From Bifidobacterium thermophilum (GTDB taxonomy: Bacteria > Actinomycetota > Actinomycetes > Actinomycetales > Bifidobacteriaceae), in NCBI GenBank assembly GCA_000741495.1, contig JGZV01000004.1, positions 124,001 to 188,000 of the forward strand: 64,000 nt of DNA, written 5' to 3'. The notes under the pieces were generated by a model. That model ran no database searches. It was given only the letters and a program-made list of their open reading frames with translations, and was not told where the DNA came from. The translations under genes were made by a program, and so were the position numbers. Within the stretch, counting starts at the first letter, position 1. Each line of letters starts with the position of its first letter. Below are positions 38,834 through 48,663 of this stretch, piece after piece.

Positions 38834-40762
38834 TTACTTGGCTGCCGCGTTGTTCTGGCGACGCTGCTTGGCGCGCCACTTGTACCATTCGTCGCGGCTG
38901 AGGATGATCTTGCGCACACGGATGGCTTCCGGCGTCACCTCGACGCATTCGTCCTCGTTCGCGAAATCAAGCGATTCCTCGAGGCTCATCTTGATCGGCG
39001 GGGTGAGCGTTTCAAGCACGTCGGCGGTGGAGGAACGCATATTGGTCATATGCTTGGCCAGCGTGATGTTGACATCGAGCTCGTCAGGCTTGTTGTTGAT
39101 GCCGACGACCTGGCCTTCGTAGACCGGGGACTGCGGCTCGACGAAGAACTGGCCGCGGGCCTGCAGACGCTGCATGGCATACGGGGTGGCGACACCGGCG
39201 CGATCGGAGACCATGGAGCCGTTCTGGCGGGTCACAATCTCACCAGCCCACGGGGCGTAGCCAGCGGAGATGGAGCTCGCGATGCCTGTACCGCGAGTGG
39301 CGGACAGCAGTGCGGTGCGGAAACCGATCAGACCACGGGACGGCACGGTGAATTCCAGGCGCACCCAGCCGGAACCGTGGTTGGTCATCGAATCCATACG
39401 GCCCTTGCGGTCGGCCAGCAGCTGCGTGACCGTACCCATGTACTCCTCGGGCACGTCGATGGTGGTGTTCTCCATCGGCTCGTTGATCTTGCCGTCGATC
39501 ATCTTGGTGACCACCTGCGGGCGGCCGACGGTCAGCTCGTAACCTTCGCGGCGCATCTCCTCAGCGAGGACAGCCAGCGCGAGTTCGCCACGGCCCTGAA
39601 CCTCCCACGCGTCAGGACGGTCAGTCGGCAGCACCTTGATGGACACGTTGCCGATCAGCTCGCGGTCGAGACGATCCTTGATCATACGGGCGGTAAGCTT
39701 GTGATCCTTGCCTTCACGGCCAGCCAGCGGGGAATCGTTGACGCCGAAAGTCATGGAGATCGCCGGGTCGTCGACATGGATAAGCGGCAGCGGACGCGGG
39801 TCGTTCGGGTCGACGATGGTTTCGCCGATCATGATGTCGCTCACACCGGCGACGGCGACGATGTCGCCGGGGCCTGCGGATTCCACCGGGATGCGGTCCA
39901 GACCCTGCGTGCGCAGCAGTTCGGAGACACGGAAGTTCTCAATCGAGCCATCCACGCGGGACAGGCCGTAGGTCTTGCCCTTCTCGAGCAAGCCGTTGTA
40001 CACGCGCACGAGGCCGAGACGTCCGAGGAAGTCGGAGGAGTCGATATTCGCGACATGGGCCTGCAGCGGTGCGCCCTCCTCGTACTGCGGGGCGGGGATG
40101 TTGGCGATAATCGATTCGAACAGCGGTTCGAGGTTGTCGTTGTCCGGCAGGGCGCCGTCGGCAGGCTGGTCAGCGGAAGCGTAGCCGACCTTCGCGGCGC
40201 AGTAGATGACCGGCAGGTCGAGCAGGGAGTCGAGATCAAGGTCGACGCCCTCTTCCATGACGTCCTGAGCCAGGCCGAGCAGCAGATCAGTGGATTCGCT
40301 GACGACTTCGGAGATGCGGGCGTCCGGGCGGTCGGTCTTGTTAATGCACAGGATGACCGGCAGCTTCGCCTCGAGCGCCTTGCGCAGCACGAAACGGGTC
40401 TGCGGCAGCGGGCCTTCGGACGCGTCGACGAGCAGCACCACGCCGTCGACCATGGAGATGCCGCGCTCGACCTCGCCGCCGAAATCGGCGTGGCCGGGGG
40501 TATCGATCACGTTGATGGTGATGCCGTCGGGCTCACCGTACTTCGCGGCAAGCGGGCCGGTGTACTTGACCGCCGTGTTCTTGGCGAGGATGGTGATGCC
40601 CTTCTCGCGTTCCAAATCGTTGGAATCCATGACGCGGTCCGGGACTTCCTCACGTTCGTTGAAGACGTGGGACTGCTGGAGCATGGCGTTGACCAAGGTG
40701 GTCTTGCCGTGATCGACGTGCGCTACAATTGCCACATTACGGATATCACCGCGAACTGCCAT
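38834..40762 (-). CDS. typA: Translational GTPase TypA/BipA
   Basis: 642 aa. The G1 P-loop AHVDHGKTTLV begins at residue 14, G2/switch I contains EREKGITI, G3 is DTPGHADFGGE and G4 is NKTDRPDAR. Elongation-factor beta-barrel and EF-G-like domains III and V follow, ending in the BipA-specific C-terminal domain. The ATG at 40762 is preceded by AAGAGAGG. It binds 70S ribosomes under stress and helps 50S assembly. It is downstream of parA with a terminator between. Confidence 0.97.
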   Translation of the reverse strand: MAVRGDIRNVAIVAHVDHGKTTLVNAMLQQSHVFNEREEVPDRVMDSNDLEREKGITILAKNTAVKYTGPLAAKYGEPDGITINVIDTPGHADFGGEVERGISMVDGVVLLVDASEGPLPQTRFVLRKALEAKLPVILCINKTDRPDARISEVVSESTDLLLGLAQDVMEEGVDLDLDSLLDLPVIYCAAKVGYASADQPADGALPDNDNLEPLFESIIANIPAPQYEEGAPLQAHVANIDSSDFLGRLGLVRVYNGLLEKGKTYGLSRVDGSIENFRVSELLRTQGLDRIPVESAGPGDIVAVAGVSDIMIGETIVDPNDPRPLPLIHVDDPAISMTFGVNDSPLAGREGKDHKLTARMIKDRLDRELIGNVSIKVLPTDRPDAWEVQGRGELALAVLAEEMRREGYELTVGRPQVVTKMIDGKINEPMENTTIDVPEEYMGTVTQLLADRKGRMDSMTNHGSGWVRLEFTVPSRGLIGFRTALLSATRGTGIASSISAGYAPWAGEIVTRQNGSMVSDRAGVATPYAMQRLQARGQFFVEPQSPVYEGQVVGINNKPDELDVNITLAKHMTNMRSSTADVLETLTPPIKMSLEESLDFANEDECVEVTPEAIRVRKIILSRDEWYKWRAKQRRQNNAAAK

Positions 40763-40858
40763 CAATTACCTCTCTTAATTGCATGATTTGTCTACGTATC
40801 ACTCTCGGATGCGGGAATCACCCACCTACCGCTTACACATAAACCGTCACAAGATTAC

Positions 40859-40895
40859 CGGCGTGCCACGACAGGTCAACAGCCGTGGCACGCCG
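40859..40895 (-). terminator. Terminator-like hairpin after parA
   Basis: Perfect 12-bp arms, CGGCGTGCCACG and CGTGGCACGCCG, with a 13-nt loop, in the gap between parA and typA. The T-run is weak. Confidence 0.6.
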
Positions 40896-40975
40896 CCCAT
40901 GACGAGACGCCGGCACCATCAGTCGCGTCATCTTCCCCCAGTATGCGGCACTTGCCGCATCGTCGTCTTCGACGC

Positions 40976-41815
40976 TCAGGCGACTACTCCCCGGACAACC
41001 ATCTCACGCGCAACCTCACGATACTCTTGTGCGGTTTTATGGTTCGGCGCGTATATGGTGATCGGAGCGGCTGCGACCGTCGCATCAGGCAGTTTGATGG
41101 ACCGGGAAATCACCGTGTGGAACACCTTGTCCCCGAACGCCTCGTAGATGCGTTGCAACACTTCTTCGGAATGCAGGGTGCGCGTATACATAGTGACCAG
41201 CACGCCATCGACTTCCAGATTCGGGTTGATACGCGACTGGACTTTCTCAATGGACTGCATAAGCAAAGCCACACCGCGTAAGGCGAAGAATTCGGCGGCG
41301 ACCGGGATCATCACGCCGTCAGCCGCGGTCAGCGCGTTGACGGTCAGCAAGCCGAGGGACGGCTGGCAGTCGATAATGATCAGGTCATACTCGTTGCGGA
41401 CTTTGCGCAGCACGCTGGCGAGAATCTGCTCGCGACCGACTTCGGTGACCAGCTGGACTTCCGCCGCGGACAAGTCGATATTCGCAGGCATCACGTCAAG
41501 ATTGTCGAAATCCGTATGCTGGATGATGTCGTGCGGGTCGATGGAAGGATCGAACAGCGCCGTATAAATCGTATTCTCCACCGCGTTGGCGTTGATGCCA
41601 AGTCCGACCGTTGCCGCACCTTGCGGGTCGAAATCGACGATCAGTACACGCCGACCATACTGGCTGAGCGCTCCGGCTATATTGATGGAGCTGGTGGTTT
41701 TGCCGACACCACCCTTTTGGTTGCACATCGCAATAACCCTCGCCGGTCCGTGCTCTTGGCGCGGTTGTGGCGCAGGGAACGTCTCATACTCTCGTCCCAG
41801 TAAATCCGTAGGCAT
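40976..41815 (-). CDS. parA: ParA/Soj-family ATPase
   Basis: 279 aa. The deviant Walker A motif CNQKGGVGKTTSSINIA lies near residue 31, Walker A' VDFDPQGAATVGLG near 60 and Walker B IIIDCQPSLG near 145. The GTG at 41845 is also open, but the ATG at 41815 follows a TACAGT -10-like sequence at leaderless distance. In actinobacteria a ParA-like gene next to xerD often precedes scpAB, which is absent here since typA follows. It is not paired with a ParB, so its role in segregation is uncertain. Confidence 0.9.
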   Translation of the reverse strand: MPTDLLGREYETFPAPQPRQEHGPARVIAMCNQKGGVGKTTSSINIAGALSQYGRRVLIVDFDPQGAATVGLGINANAVENTIYTALFDPSIDPHDIIQHTDFDNLDVMPANIDLSAAEVQLVTEVGREQILASVLRKVRNEYDLIIIDCQPSLGLLTVNALTAADGVMIPVAAEFFALRGVALLMQSIEKVQSRINPNLEVDGVLVTMYTRTLHSEEVLQRIYEAFGDKVFHTVISRSIKLPDATVAAAPITIYAPNHKTAQEYREVAREMVVRGVVA

Positions 41816-41897
41816 ACCGTTCACTGTACCAAGCGGCGTATCCACCCTGTCGGCGGACGGCCAAAATCGTTGTGGCGAAGCGGCTGCATTCGCCCTG

Positions 41898-42860
41898 TCA
41901 GCGTGCTCGTGGATGCGCGGTCAGATAGGTCTCGATCAGTGTTTCCGGCGCGATATGCGTGTAAATCTGCGTGGTTGTGACCGAAGCGTGTCCAAGCAGC
42001 TCCTGCACGGTTCGCACGTCGGCGCCGCCTTGAATCAGGTGGGTCGCGAAGGAGTGTCTCAACGTATGCGGGTGCAACGGTGTCGCCAGATGCGCCCGCT
42101 CCCCAGCGATACGCACCGCTTCCCAAGCGCTTTGCCGCGACAGACGCTTGCCGCGACGGTTGAGGAACACCGCACGCAGTTCAGGCTGTTTGGCCTTGCT
42201 CGCCAACGCCGGACGGCCGACTGTCTGATAGCGTTCCAGCGCTTCGCACGCATAACTGCCAATCGGGACGAGACGCTGTTTCGAACCTTTGCCGGTAAGC
42301 CTGACCAAGTGGTCGTTGACGTCAATATCGGCGAAATCCACCCCCACCGCCTCCGAAATGCGGGCTCCGGTGGCGTACAGGAATTCGAGCAGCGCTTTGT
42401 CACGCAGAACGACCGGATCGTCGCTGCCACCCATCGCCGCGACCTCCAGCAGGGTGGTGACTTCGTCGATGGTCAACACGTCTGGCAGATGCGACGCGTT
42501 TTTCGGCGCGCGGATATTGGCGGAAACGTCGTCACTGACCGCTCCGCGGGAAAGTGCGAACCGGTGGAATTCGTGGATGCTGGCGAGATGCCTTCTACGG
42601 CTGGCGACGCTCTGGCCTTGTTCGGCAAGCGATTCGGCGTACGTTTGGACATCCTGCGGACGGACTTGGTTGAGTGAGCGGATACCATGCTGTTCCAGCC
42701 ACGTGAGGTAGCGTTCCAGATCGGAACGGTACGCTTCGACGGTGGCTTCGGCAAGGCCGCGTTCCACGGCGATGTGCCCCATGAACGCCGACAGCTGTTC
42801 GCGTGTCGATGACTCTGCCGGTGTTCCCGGCGCTGTTCGCGTGTGCAATTGTTCGGTCAT
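41898..42860 (-). CDS. xerD: Tyrosine recombinase XerD
   Basis: 320 aa with the N-terminal core-binding domain (FMGHIAVERGLAEATVEAYR) and the catalytic domain: Arg in YATGARISEAVG, HPHTLRHSFATHLI (His, Arg), LGHASVTTTQ (His) and Tyr in QIYTHIAPE. XerD partners XerC (34.3 kb) at dif. It lies 82 bp upstream of parA. Unlike this XerC, it has no insertion between the domains. No phage genes surround it, so it is the housekeeping recombinase. Confidence 0.94.
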   Translation of the reverse strand: MTEQLHTRTAPGTPAESSTREQLSAFMGHIAVERGLAEATVEAYRSDLERYLTWLEQHGIRSLNQVRPQDVQTYAESLAEQGQSVASRRRHLASIHEFHRFALSRGAVSDDVSANIRAPKNASHLPDVLTIDEVTTLLEVAAMGGSDDPVVLRDKALLEFLYATGARISEAVGVDFADIDVNDHLVRLTGKGSKQRLVPIGSYACEALERYQTVGRPALASKAKQPELRAVFLNRRGKRLSRQSAWEAVRIAGERAHLATPLHPHTLRHSFATHLIQGGADVRTVQELLGHASVTTTQIYTHIAPETLIETYLTAHPRAR

Positions 42861-42964
42861 ACTCCCATCATCACCCTTGCCTGTATCATATGCGACAGAT
42901 CCCGCAGACTGCGGTACTCGTCATCGTACTGTCACGGAATCCGCATGCGTTCGGGTACAGTAAA

Positions 42965-42991
42965 GCCCCGGCTTCAAACGGAAGTCGGGGC
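42965..42991 (-). terminator. Terminator of infC-rpmI-rplT
   Basis: Arms GCCCCGGCTTC and GAAGTCGGGGC with one G-T type mismatch and a 5-nt loop, then TTTA on the minus strand. It lies 52 bp beyond the rplT stop. Confidence 0.75.
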
Positions 42992-43043
42992 ATTACAACA
43001 TGGTTCATGACGTGTACGCCATAGAACCGAAATGTTGATTGAC

Positions 43044-43427
43044 TCAGGCGGCGACCGGAGCGTTCACGTCAGCCGGCAGTGCAGCCTTAGCGGCGTCAAC
43101 GATGGTCTTGAAGGTCTCCGGATCGGAGACAGCGAGCTCGGCGAGAGCACGACGGTCAAGTTCGATGCCGGCGAGCTTCAGGCCCTGGATGAAGCGATTG
43201 TAGGTGATGCCCTCAGCACGGACAGCAGCGTTGATGCGCTGAATCCACAGCTTGCGGAAGTCACCCTTGCGTGCCTTGCGGTCACGGTAGTTGTAGGTAA
43301 AGGAGTGAAGCAGCTGCTCCTTGGCCTTACGGTACAGACGGGAGCGCTGACCGCGATAGCCGGAAGCCCTCTCGAGAACGACGCGACGCTTCTTGTGGGC
43401 GTTGACTGCGCGCTTGACACGTGCCAT
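43044..43427 (-). CDS. rplT: 50S ribosomal protein bL20
   Basis: 127 aa, basic, with the N-terminal [19 protein letters not shown] and the family segment [20 protein letters not shown]. The C-terminus is slightly longer than in Escherichia coli. GAGGAAATAACT precedes the ATG. It is the last gene of the infC-rpmI-rplT operon; L20 represses this operon in many bacteria by binding the leader. Confidence 0.98.
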   Translation of the reverse strand: MARVKRAVNAHKKRRVVLERASGYRGQRSRLYRKAKEQLLHSFTYNYRDRKARKGDFRKLWIQRINAAVRAEGITYNRFIQGLKLAGIELDRRALAELAVSDPETFKTIVDAAKAALPADVNAPVAA

Positions 43428-43476
43428 AGTTATTTCCTCAGCTTTCTATTCGTCTAATAACTCAACGGGCTACGGT

Positions 43477-43671
43477 TCAGCGACCGAGCAGACCGCGCAT
43501 CTTCTTTGCCTGCGACGTGGCCAGCACCTCGTCAGCGGACAGGTGACGGCGCGTCTTGGCCGACTTGTGCTCGAGGTTGTGGCGCATACCGGTGCCGGCG
43601 TGCATGAGCTTGCCCGAGCCGGTGACACGGACGCGCTTGGAAGCGGCGGAATTGGTTTTCATCTTCGGCAT
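43477..43671 (-). CDS. rpmI: 50S ribosomal protein bL35
   Basis: 64 aa, [19 protein letters not shown] near the start and a basic middle typical of bL35, with an AAGGAGGGCAGCA ribosome site. It is the middle gene of the operon, 49 bp from rplT and 84 bp from infC. Confidence 0.98.
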   Translation of the reverse strand: MPKMKTNSAASKRVRVTGSGKLMHAGTGMRHNLEHKSAKTRRHLSADEVLATSQAKKMRGLLGR

Positions 43672-43755
43672 TGCTGCCCTCCTTGTGATTATCTATCACA
43701 TCGTGTTGGATAGCGTGGGCGAATGGGCTCGGCCCATCCGACACATTCGTTTGGC

Positions 43756-44457
43756 CTACTTGGAAGGCTTGTCTTCCTTCTGTTCGACGGAGACGACAGC
43801 CTCTTTAGCGGCTTGCGCTGCTTTGGCCTTCGACTCCTGCTTGGCCGCGAGACGCGCCGCCTGACGCGCCTGACGCTCCGCACGCGATTCGGCACCGCGA
43901 CGGCGCTGCTCGGACTGCGTGTGCACTTTCTTGCCCTTGGGCGCAATCGTCATGATGATGTTGCGGCCCTCCTGCTTCGGCGCGGATTCCACCGTGCCGT
44001 AGTCCTGCACTTCATCGGCAAGCTTTTCAAGAAGCTCGACACCGCCGATCGGACGGGACTGTTCGCGACCACGCAGCATGATGGTGACCTTGACCTTGTC
44101 GCCGCCCTCAAGGAAGCGGATGACATGGCCTTTCTTCACCTCGAAGTCGTGGGCGTCAATCTTGAGACGGAAACGGATCTCCTTGATTTCGGCAGTGCTC
44201 TGATTGCGGCGAGCTTCACGAGCCTTGATCTTCTCGTTGTACTTGTACTTGCCGTAATCGATGAGCTTGGCTACCGGAGGCTTCGCGTTCGGTGCCACCT
44301 CGACGAGATCGAGGTTCGCTTCCTTCGCCAAGTTCAACGCGACCGTCGTCGCGATAACGCCGACCTGCTCGCCGTTCGGGCCGATCAGACGCACCTGGGA
44401 GACGCGAATCTCGTCGTTAATGCGTGGTTCGTCGCTAATGATGACTCCAATCCTCAT
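43756..44457 (-). CDS. infC: Translation initiation factor IF-3
   Basis: IF-3 prevents subunit reassociation and checks the start codon. The N-terminal domain ([20 protein letters not shown]) and C-terminal domain ([20 protein letters not shown]) are complete; an Ala/Lys/Glu-rich tail extends to 233 aa. The ATG at 44457 has AAGGA only three bases before it. An ATT at 44439 has GGAG with proper spacing, and the family normally starts at this ISDEPRIN point, so the real start may be the atypical AUU codon that IF-3 uses for autoregulation. Confidence 0.95.
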   Translation of the reverse strand: MRIGVIISDEPRINDEIRVSQVRLIGPNGEQVGVIATTVALNLAKEANLDLVEVAPNAKPPVAKLIDYGKYKYNEKIKAREARRNQSTAEIKEIRFRLKIDAHDFEVKKGHVIRFLEGGDKVKVTIMLRGREQSRPIGGVELLEKLADEVQDYGTVESAPKQEGRNIIMTIAPKGKKVHTQSEQRRRGAESRAERQARQAARLAAKQESKAKAAQAAKEAVVSVEQKEDKPSK

Positions 44458-44665
44458 ATTTCCTTCAGCGGATCGCCCCCGAAACCGTTCGCAGTGAGTT
44501 CATGGAAGACTTCAAGAACATAACACGGCGCGCGGCCGCCAGTCCATCAATCAGCGTGCCTCAAGCACGCTCAGGTCTTGCCTTGAACCCGAAACCACGA
44601 CAGGTCTCCAGGTGGGGTTGTTACCCGCTTTCTTGATTTCTCAAGCCGGTGCAAAAGTTTAGCAC
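44458..44665 (-). promoter_or_regulatory. Structured infC leader
   Basis: About 200 nt between a TAAACT -10-like sequence (minus strand near 44660) and infC with no ORF. It contains an AGCGTGC-TTGAG-GCACGCT hairpin and two GC-rich pairings, as expected of an L20-type autoregulatory leader. I cannot match it to a known Rfam model by eye. The rest of the gap to thiN (44666-44793) holds a plus-strand TATACT at 44758. Confidence 0.5.
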
Positions 44666-44793
44666 ACGGCCGGACCAAATCGCACAGCGTGTCGTATTCA
44701 GCGCCGGCTGAGTGCCGCCACCGCATGGCTAGCCATCACGCGCAACGGATACCTCACTATACTGGTGGCCAAACATGCGGAAGGGAGCCGGAC

Positions 44794-45567
44794 ATGGAAT
44801 CCAAGCAGCAACCAGATACTGCGGGGCGTGTGGGTACGACATGCGTCGTATTCGCGGCGGGAACCTACTTCGACACGCCTCTTTCGATTCCCGGAGACGC
44901 TTTCGTCGTCGCTGCGGACGGCGGGCTCGACCACGCACGCGAACTCGGCATCCATGCCGACGCGGTCATCGGGGACTTCGACTCGATCGCCGGCCCTATC
45001 CCCGAACAATCCGGGACCATCCGCCTGCCGGAAGAAAAAGACGACCCCGACCTGCTCTCCGCACTCAAAGTCGGATGGTCACAAGGTGCGAGGACGTTTT
45101 ACATCTATGGTGCACTCGGCGGTCGGGTCGACCATTCCATCGCCAATATCCAGATTCTCGCCCGGCTCGCGGCGCACGGCGGCATCGGCTACCTGTTCGG
45201 CGACGGCACGGTCGTTACCGCGATAGCCGACGGGGCGCTCAGCTTCCCCGCGGACGCCGCCACACGCGGGGCGGGCCGCATGGTGTCGGTGTTCTCACAC
45301 AGCGACCGCTCCACGAATGTCACCGAGCAGGGACTCAAATACCAGCTCGACCATGCGACCATGCTCAACACCACGATTCAGGGTGTGAGCAACGAATTCC
45401 TCACCGCCACGCCGGCGTTCATCAGTGTCGGCTCCGGCACACTCGTCGTCACGTTCCCGATTGAAGCCGGATTGCCGCGTGTCGAACGTCACCACGTGTT
45501 CACCGGAGACTTGGGCACCTTAAGCACCGCCGTATCCGCCGCGCTTGCGACACCGCGGCAACACTAG
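44794..45567 (+). CDS. thiN: Thiamine pyrophosphokinase
   Basis: 257 aa from the ATG at 44794 with GGAAGGGAG upstream; the open frame begins at 44689 but its first 35 codons are not conserved. The catalytic domain shows VVAADGGLDHARELG, VIGDFDSI and LPEEKDDPDLLSAL, typical of TPK, and the C-terminal thiamine-binding domain ends in FPIEAG. It makes TPP from thiamine. Together with the riboswitch-regulated thiD-tenA, it indicates thiamine salvage. Confidence 0.93.
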   Translation: MESKQQPDTAGRVGTTCVVFAAGTYFDTPLSIPGDAFVVAADGGLDHARELGIHADAVIGDFDSIAGPIPEQSGTIRLPEEKDDPDLLSALKVGWSQGARTFYIYGALGGRVDHSIANIQILARLAAHGGIGYLFGDGTVVTAIADGALSFPADAATRGAGRMVSVFSHSDRSTNVTEQGLKYQLDHATMLNTTIQGVSNEFLTATPAFISVGSGTLVVTFPIEAGLPRVERHHVFTGDLGTLSTAVSAALATPRQH

Positions 45568-45676
45568 CGTTCGTACACCGCGAGCATTACAGTGGACATC
45601 GTTGGTAAACAATGGCCGAGGTGTACGCCCGCTTATGCCCGCGCGCGCCAAAGCCTGATCCCTAAGGGAGATATAC

Positions 45677-46732
45677 ATGACAGTAAAGATTGGTATCAAC
45701 GGCTTCGGCCGTATCGGTCGTCTTGCGTTCCGCCGCATCTTCGAGCTGCAGGCTCGTGGTGGTCAGGCCGGTGACATCGAGGTCGCAGCCATCAACGATC
45801 TGACGACCCCGTCCATGCTGGCTTACCTGCTGAAGTACGACAGCACCCACGGCACCTTCCGTCATGACGATGGCACCCCGGTCGAGGTCACCTCCACCGA
45901 TCACTCCATCATCGTGGACGGCAAGGAATACACCGTGTACGCCGAGAAGGACGCCAACAACATCCCGTGGGTCAAGAACGACGGTGTTGAGTACGTGCTC
46001 GAGTGCACCGGCTTCTACACTTCCGCTGAGAAGTCCCAGGCGCACATCAACGCTGGCGCCAAGAAGGTCCTGATTTCCGCTCCGGCCAAGGACGAGACCA
46101 CCCCGACCGTCGTGTTCGGCGTGAACCATGAGATCCTGAAGCCGACCGACACCATCGTGTCCGCCGGTTCCTGCACCACCAACTCCATGGCCGCCATGGT
46201 CAAGCTGCTGAACGACAAGTTCGGCATCAAGGCTGGCTTCATGACCACCATCCATGCCTACACCGGCACCCAGATGCTGCTCGACGGCCCGCGCTTCCCG
46301 AAGGCTCGCAACAACCGCGCCGCCGCGATCAACACGATTCCGCATTCCACCGGTGCTGCGAAGGCCATCGGCAAGGTCGTCCCGGAGGTCAACGGCAAGC
46401 TCCAGGGCCACGCCCAGCGCATCCAGGTCCCGGACGGCTCTGTCACCGAGCTGACCACCGTCCTCGAGAAGGCCGCCACCGTTGACGAGATCAACGAAGC
46501 CTTCAAGGAAGCCTTCTCCAACACCGATTACTACGGCTACAACGCTGACGGCATCGTGTCCTCCGATATCATCGGCGACACCCACGGTGGCGTGTTCGAC
46601 CCGACGCAGACCGATGTCAACACTGTTGACGGTCTGACGCTGGCTCGTACCGTCTCCTGGTACGACAACGAGTACGGCTTCACTTCCAACATGATCCGTA
46701 CCCTGCTGTACTTCGCTGAGCTCAACAAGTGA
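45677..46732 (+). CDS. gap: Glyceraldehyde-3-phosphate dehydrogenase
   Basis: 351 aa, NAD-binding [15 protein letters not shown] at the N-terminus and the catalytic Cys in [15 protein letters not shown] near 166. It acts in the lower half of the bifid shunt. TAAGGGAGATATAC precedes the ATG. Codon use is strongly biased (mostly C-ending codons), as expected for a highly expressed gene. It is transcribed alone, ending at a terminator. Confidence 0.99.
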   Translation: MTVKIGINGFGRIGRLAFRRIFELQARGGQAGDIEVAAINDLTTPSMLAYLLKYDSTHGTFRHDDGTPVEVTSTDHSIIVDGKEYTVYAEKDANNIPWVKNDGVEYVLECTGFYTSAEKSQAHINAGAKKVLISAPAKDETTPTVVFGVNHEILKPTDTIVSAGSCTTNSMAAMVKLLNDKFGIKAGFMTTIHAYTGTQMLLDGPRFPKARNNRAAAINTIPHSTGAAKAIGKVVPEVNGKLQGHAQRIQVPDGSVTELTTVLEKAATVDEINEAFKEAFSNTDYYGYNADGIVSSDIIGDTHGGVFDPTQTDVNTVDGLTLARTVSWYDNEYGFTSNMIRTLLYFAELNK

Positions 46733-46759
46733 GCCTAGCCTAGCGTTCCAGCGCTGAAC

Positions 46760-46790
46760 AACCCCTCGGAAGCGATTCCGAGGGGTTTTC
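46760..46790 (+). terminator. gap terminator
   Basis: Arms AACCCCTCGGAA and TTCCGAGGGGTT with a 4-nt loop, followed by TTCTT. Located 28 bp after the gap stop. Confidence 0.9.
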
Positions 46791-46820
46791 TTATGCCGCC
46801 CGTCAACCGGTGGTGCAAGC

Positions 46821-47339
46821 ATGTGGGGCATGGGCAAGAAGAAACACAACGACAAGGGTATGGGCTCGACCCCGGCGACCTTGCAACTCGAACGCGCCGG
46901 CGTGGAGTTCAAGCTGTACGAATACGATCATTCCAACGACCACATGGACGAGGGCTACGGCGTGGAAGCAGCCGAAAAACTCGGGCTCAACCCCAAGCAG
47001 GTGTTCAAAACGCTCATGGCCGACACCGGCAAGGAGCGTGTGATCGGCGTCGTCCCGGTCAGCGGCCATATGGATTTGAAGGCCCTGGCGGCAGCGGTCG
47101 GCGCGAAGAAAGCGGCGATGGCTGACCCGAAAGTTGCGATGCGTGAAAGCGGCTATGTGGTCGGCGGCATCTCCCCGCTCGGCCAGCGCACCCGGCACAA
47201 AACCGTGCTGGATGACAGCGCCCTGCAATTCGATGAAATCCTTGTGTCCGGTGGCAAGCGCGGCCTGAGCGTCGGCGTCAATCCTCACGATCTGGTCGCT
47301 GTGCTCAACGCGACGACCGCGCCGATCGGCACATGGTGA
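46821..47339 (+). CDS. ybaK: Cys-tRNA(Pro)/Cys-tRNA(Cys) deacylase YbaK type
   Basis: 172 aa of the YbaK/EbsC fold, with the motif KTLMADTGKERVIGVVPVSG around 63-82 and the GGISPLGQRT loop near 114-123. It hydrolyses mischarged Cys-tRNA(Pro). The start is uncertain: ATGs at 46821, 46830 and 46860 are all in frame and none has a strong ribosome site. The first 13 residues (rich in Lys and Asn) are poorly conserved. Convergent with ispH, 50 bp away. Confidence 0.9.
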   Translation: MWGMGKKKHNDKGMGSTPATLQLERAGVEFKLYEYDHSNDHMDEGYGVEAAEKLGLNPKQVFKTLMADTGKERVIGVVPVSGHMDLKALAAAVGAKKAAMADPKVAMRESGYVVGGISPLGQRTRHKTVLDDSALQFDEILVSGGKRGLSVGVNPHDLVAVLNATTAPIGTW

Positions 47340-47389
47340 GCGGTTTCAAACCGCGAGCCGTTTCAAACCGCATAGGCGTCCACGCGTTC

Positions 47390-48391
47390 TCAGTCAGCGG
47401 CTTTTTCCACTTCTCCACGTTTGCGCAGCGTCGCGGGAAGCACGAAATGCATGTTTTCCTTGATGGTTTCGACGTACGAGACATCGGTGAACCCGAGCGG
47501 ACGCAATGCTTCCACAACACCATCGACCAGCGTGTCTGGCACTGAAGCGCCGGAGGAAATGCCGACGGTCTGCACGCCATCGAACCATGCCGGATCCAAC
47601 TCCGCAGCGTCATCCACCCGGTGGGCGTGGCCGCACTCCCCCAGCGCTTCCTGGGCAACTTCCATAAGCCGCACCGAATTCGATGAATTTGCCGATCCGA
47701 CAATCACCACGCATTGTGCCCGTTGCGCCACGGTTTTCACCGCGGTCTGCCGGTTCTGCGTCGCATAACAAATATCGGAGCTCGGCGGCTCCTCAATCCA
47801 GTCGAACCGCTGCTTGAGCGCCGCCACCACGCCCGCGGTCTCATCCACGCTGAGCGTGGTCTGGGTAAGCAGCACCAGTTTCTGCCCTGGCTGGAAATCA
47901 AGGCCGGCGACATCGCCCTCATGTTCAATCAGATGAACATGCTCCGGCGACTCCCCCACCACGCCGACCGCCTCATCATGCCCACGATGACCGATATAGA
48001 TGATTTCGTAGCCTTCACGGACGAACCGCGACACTTCACGATGGACTTTGCTCACCAGCGGACAGGTCGCGTCCACAATGAACATGCCACGGCGTTTAGC
48101 CTCCGCCTGCACCTGCGGCGACACGCCGTGCGCAGAGAACACGACCGGCACGCCCGCAGCGACAGCTTCATCGGGGATTTCGGAAAGTTCCTCGACAAAC
48201 ACCGCGCCTTGGGAAGCGAGATCGTCGACCACATGACGGTTGTGCACAATCTGGCGTCGCACATACACCGGCGGCAGACCGTTGTGCTGGCGTGCGGATC
48301 TCAAGATGGTCTGCACCGTGGCGATCGCACGATCCACCCCGGCGCAAAATCCTCTCGGATCAGCAAGAATAATGTGTTTGCCCTCGCCCAT
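47390..48391 (-). CDS. ispH: 4-hydroxy-3-methylbut-2-enyl diphosphate reductase IspH
   Basis: 333 aa. Iron-sulfur cysteines lie in RGFCAGVDRA, DATCPLVSK and near SSNSVRL; the glutamate of the active site follows the second. The last enzyme of the MEP pathway, it makes IPP and DMAPP; DMAPP also feeds MiaA. AGGAG four bases before the ATG at 48391 supports this start over the one at 48448. Confidence 0.96.
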   Translation of the reverse strand: MGEGKHIILADPRGFCAGVDRAIATVQTILRSARQHNGLPPVYVRRQIVHNRHVVDDLASQGAVFVEELSEIPDEAVAAGVPVVFSAHGVSPQVQAEAKRRGMFIVDATCPLVSKVHREVSRFVREGYEIIYIGHRGHDEAVGVVGESPEHVHLIEHEGDVAGLDFQPGQKLVLLTQTTLSVDETAGVVAALKQRFDWIEEPPSSDICYATQNRQTAVKTVAQRAQCVVIVGSANSSNSVRLMEVAQEALGECGHAHRVDDAAELDPAWFDGVQTVGISSGASVPDTLVDGVVEALRPLGFTDVSYVETIKENMHFVLPATLRKRGEVEKAAD

Positions 48392-48663
48392 ACCGCTCCT
48401 GTCTGCCGATGTGTATTCGTTGCGCAACGCCCCTTCCAGGGGCATCACTCATGGTAGTGCCGGTGTTGGCGTCAGTGGCTGTATCGGCGATGCTCCGCGC
48501 AGTTCGTGCACAACACGCCTCAATCATGGTTCAGTCTGCGACACGGCGATGCTCACTGGACACGCCCATGCGAGCATCGCGATAGCATGGAGGCGACAAC
48601 GCGCCGACGCGGAAACATCGCGTCATATTCGGCGCGGGCAGGCCTCAGCGGATAGGAGACACC

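Noticed and set aside
34257-42860. XerC and XerD as prophage integrases
   Set aside because: They have housekeeping Xer sequences and no phage or attachment-site context.
45662-46912. A 416-aa open frame antisense to gap
   Set aside because: It arises from the strong codon bias of gap and has no domain-like sequence.
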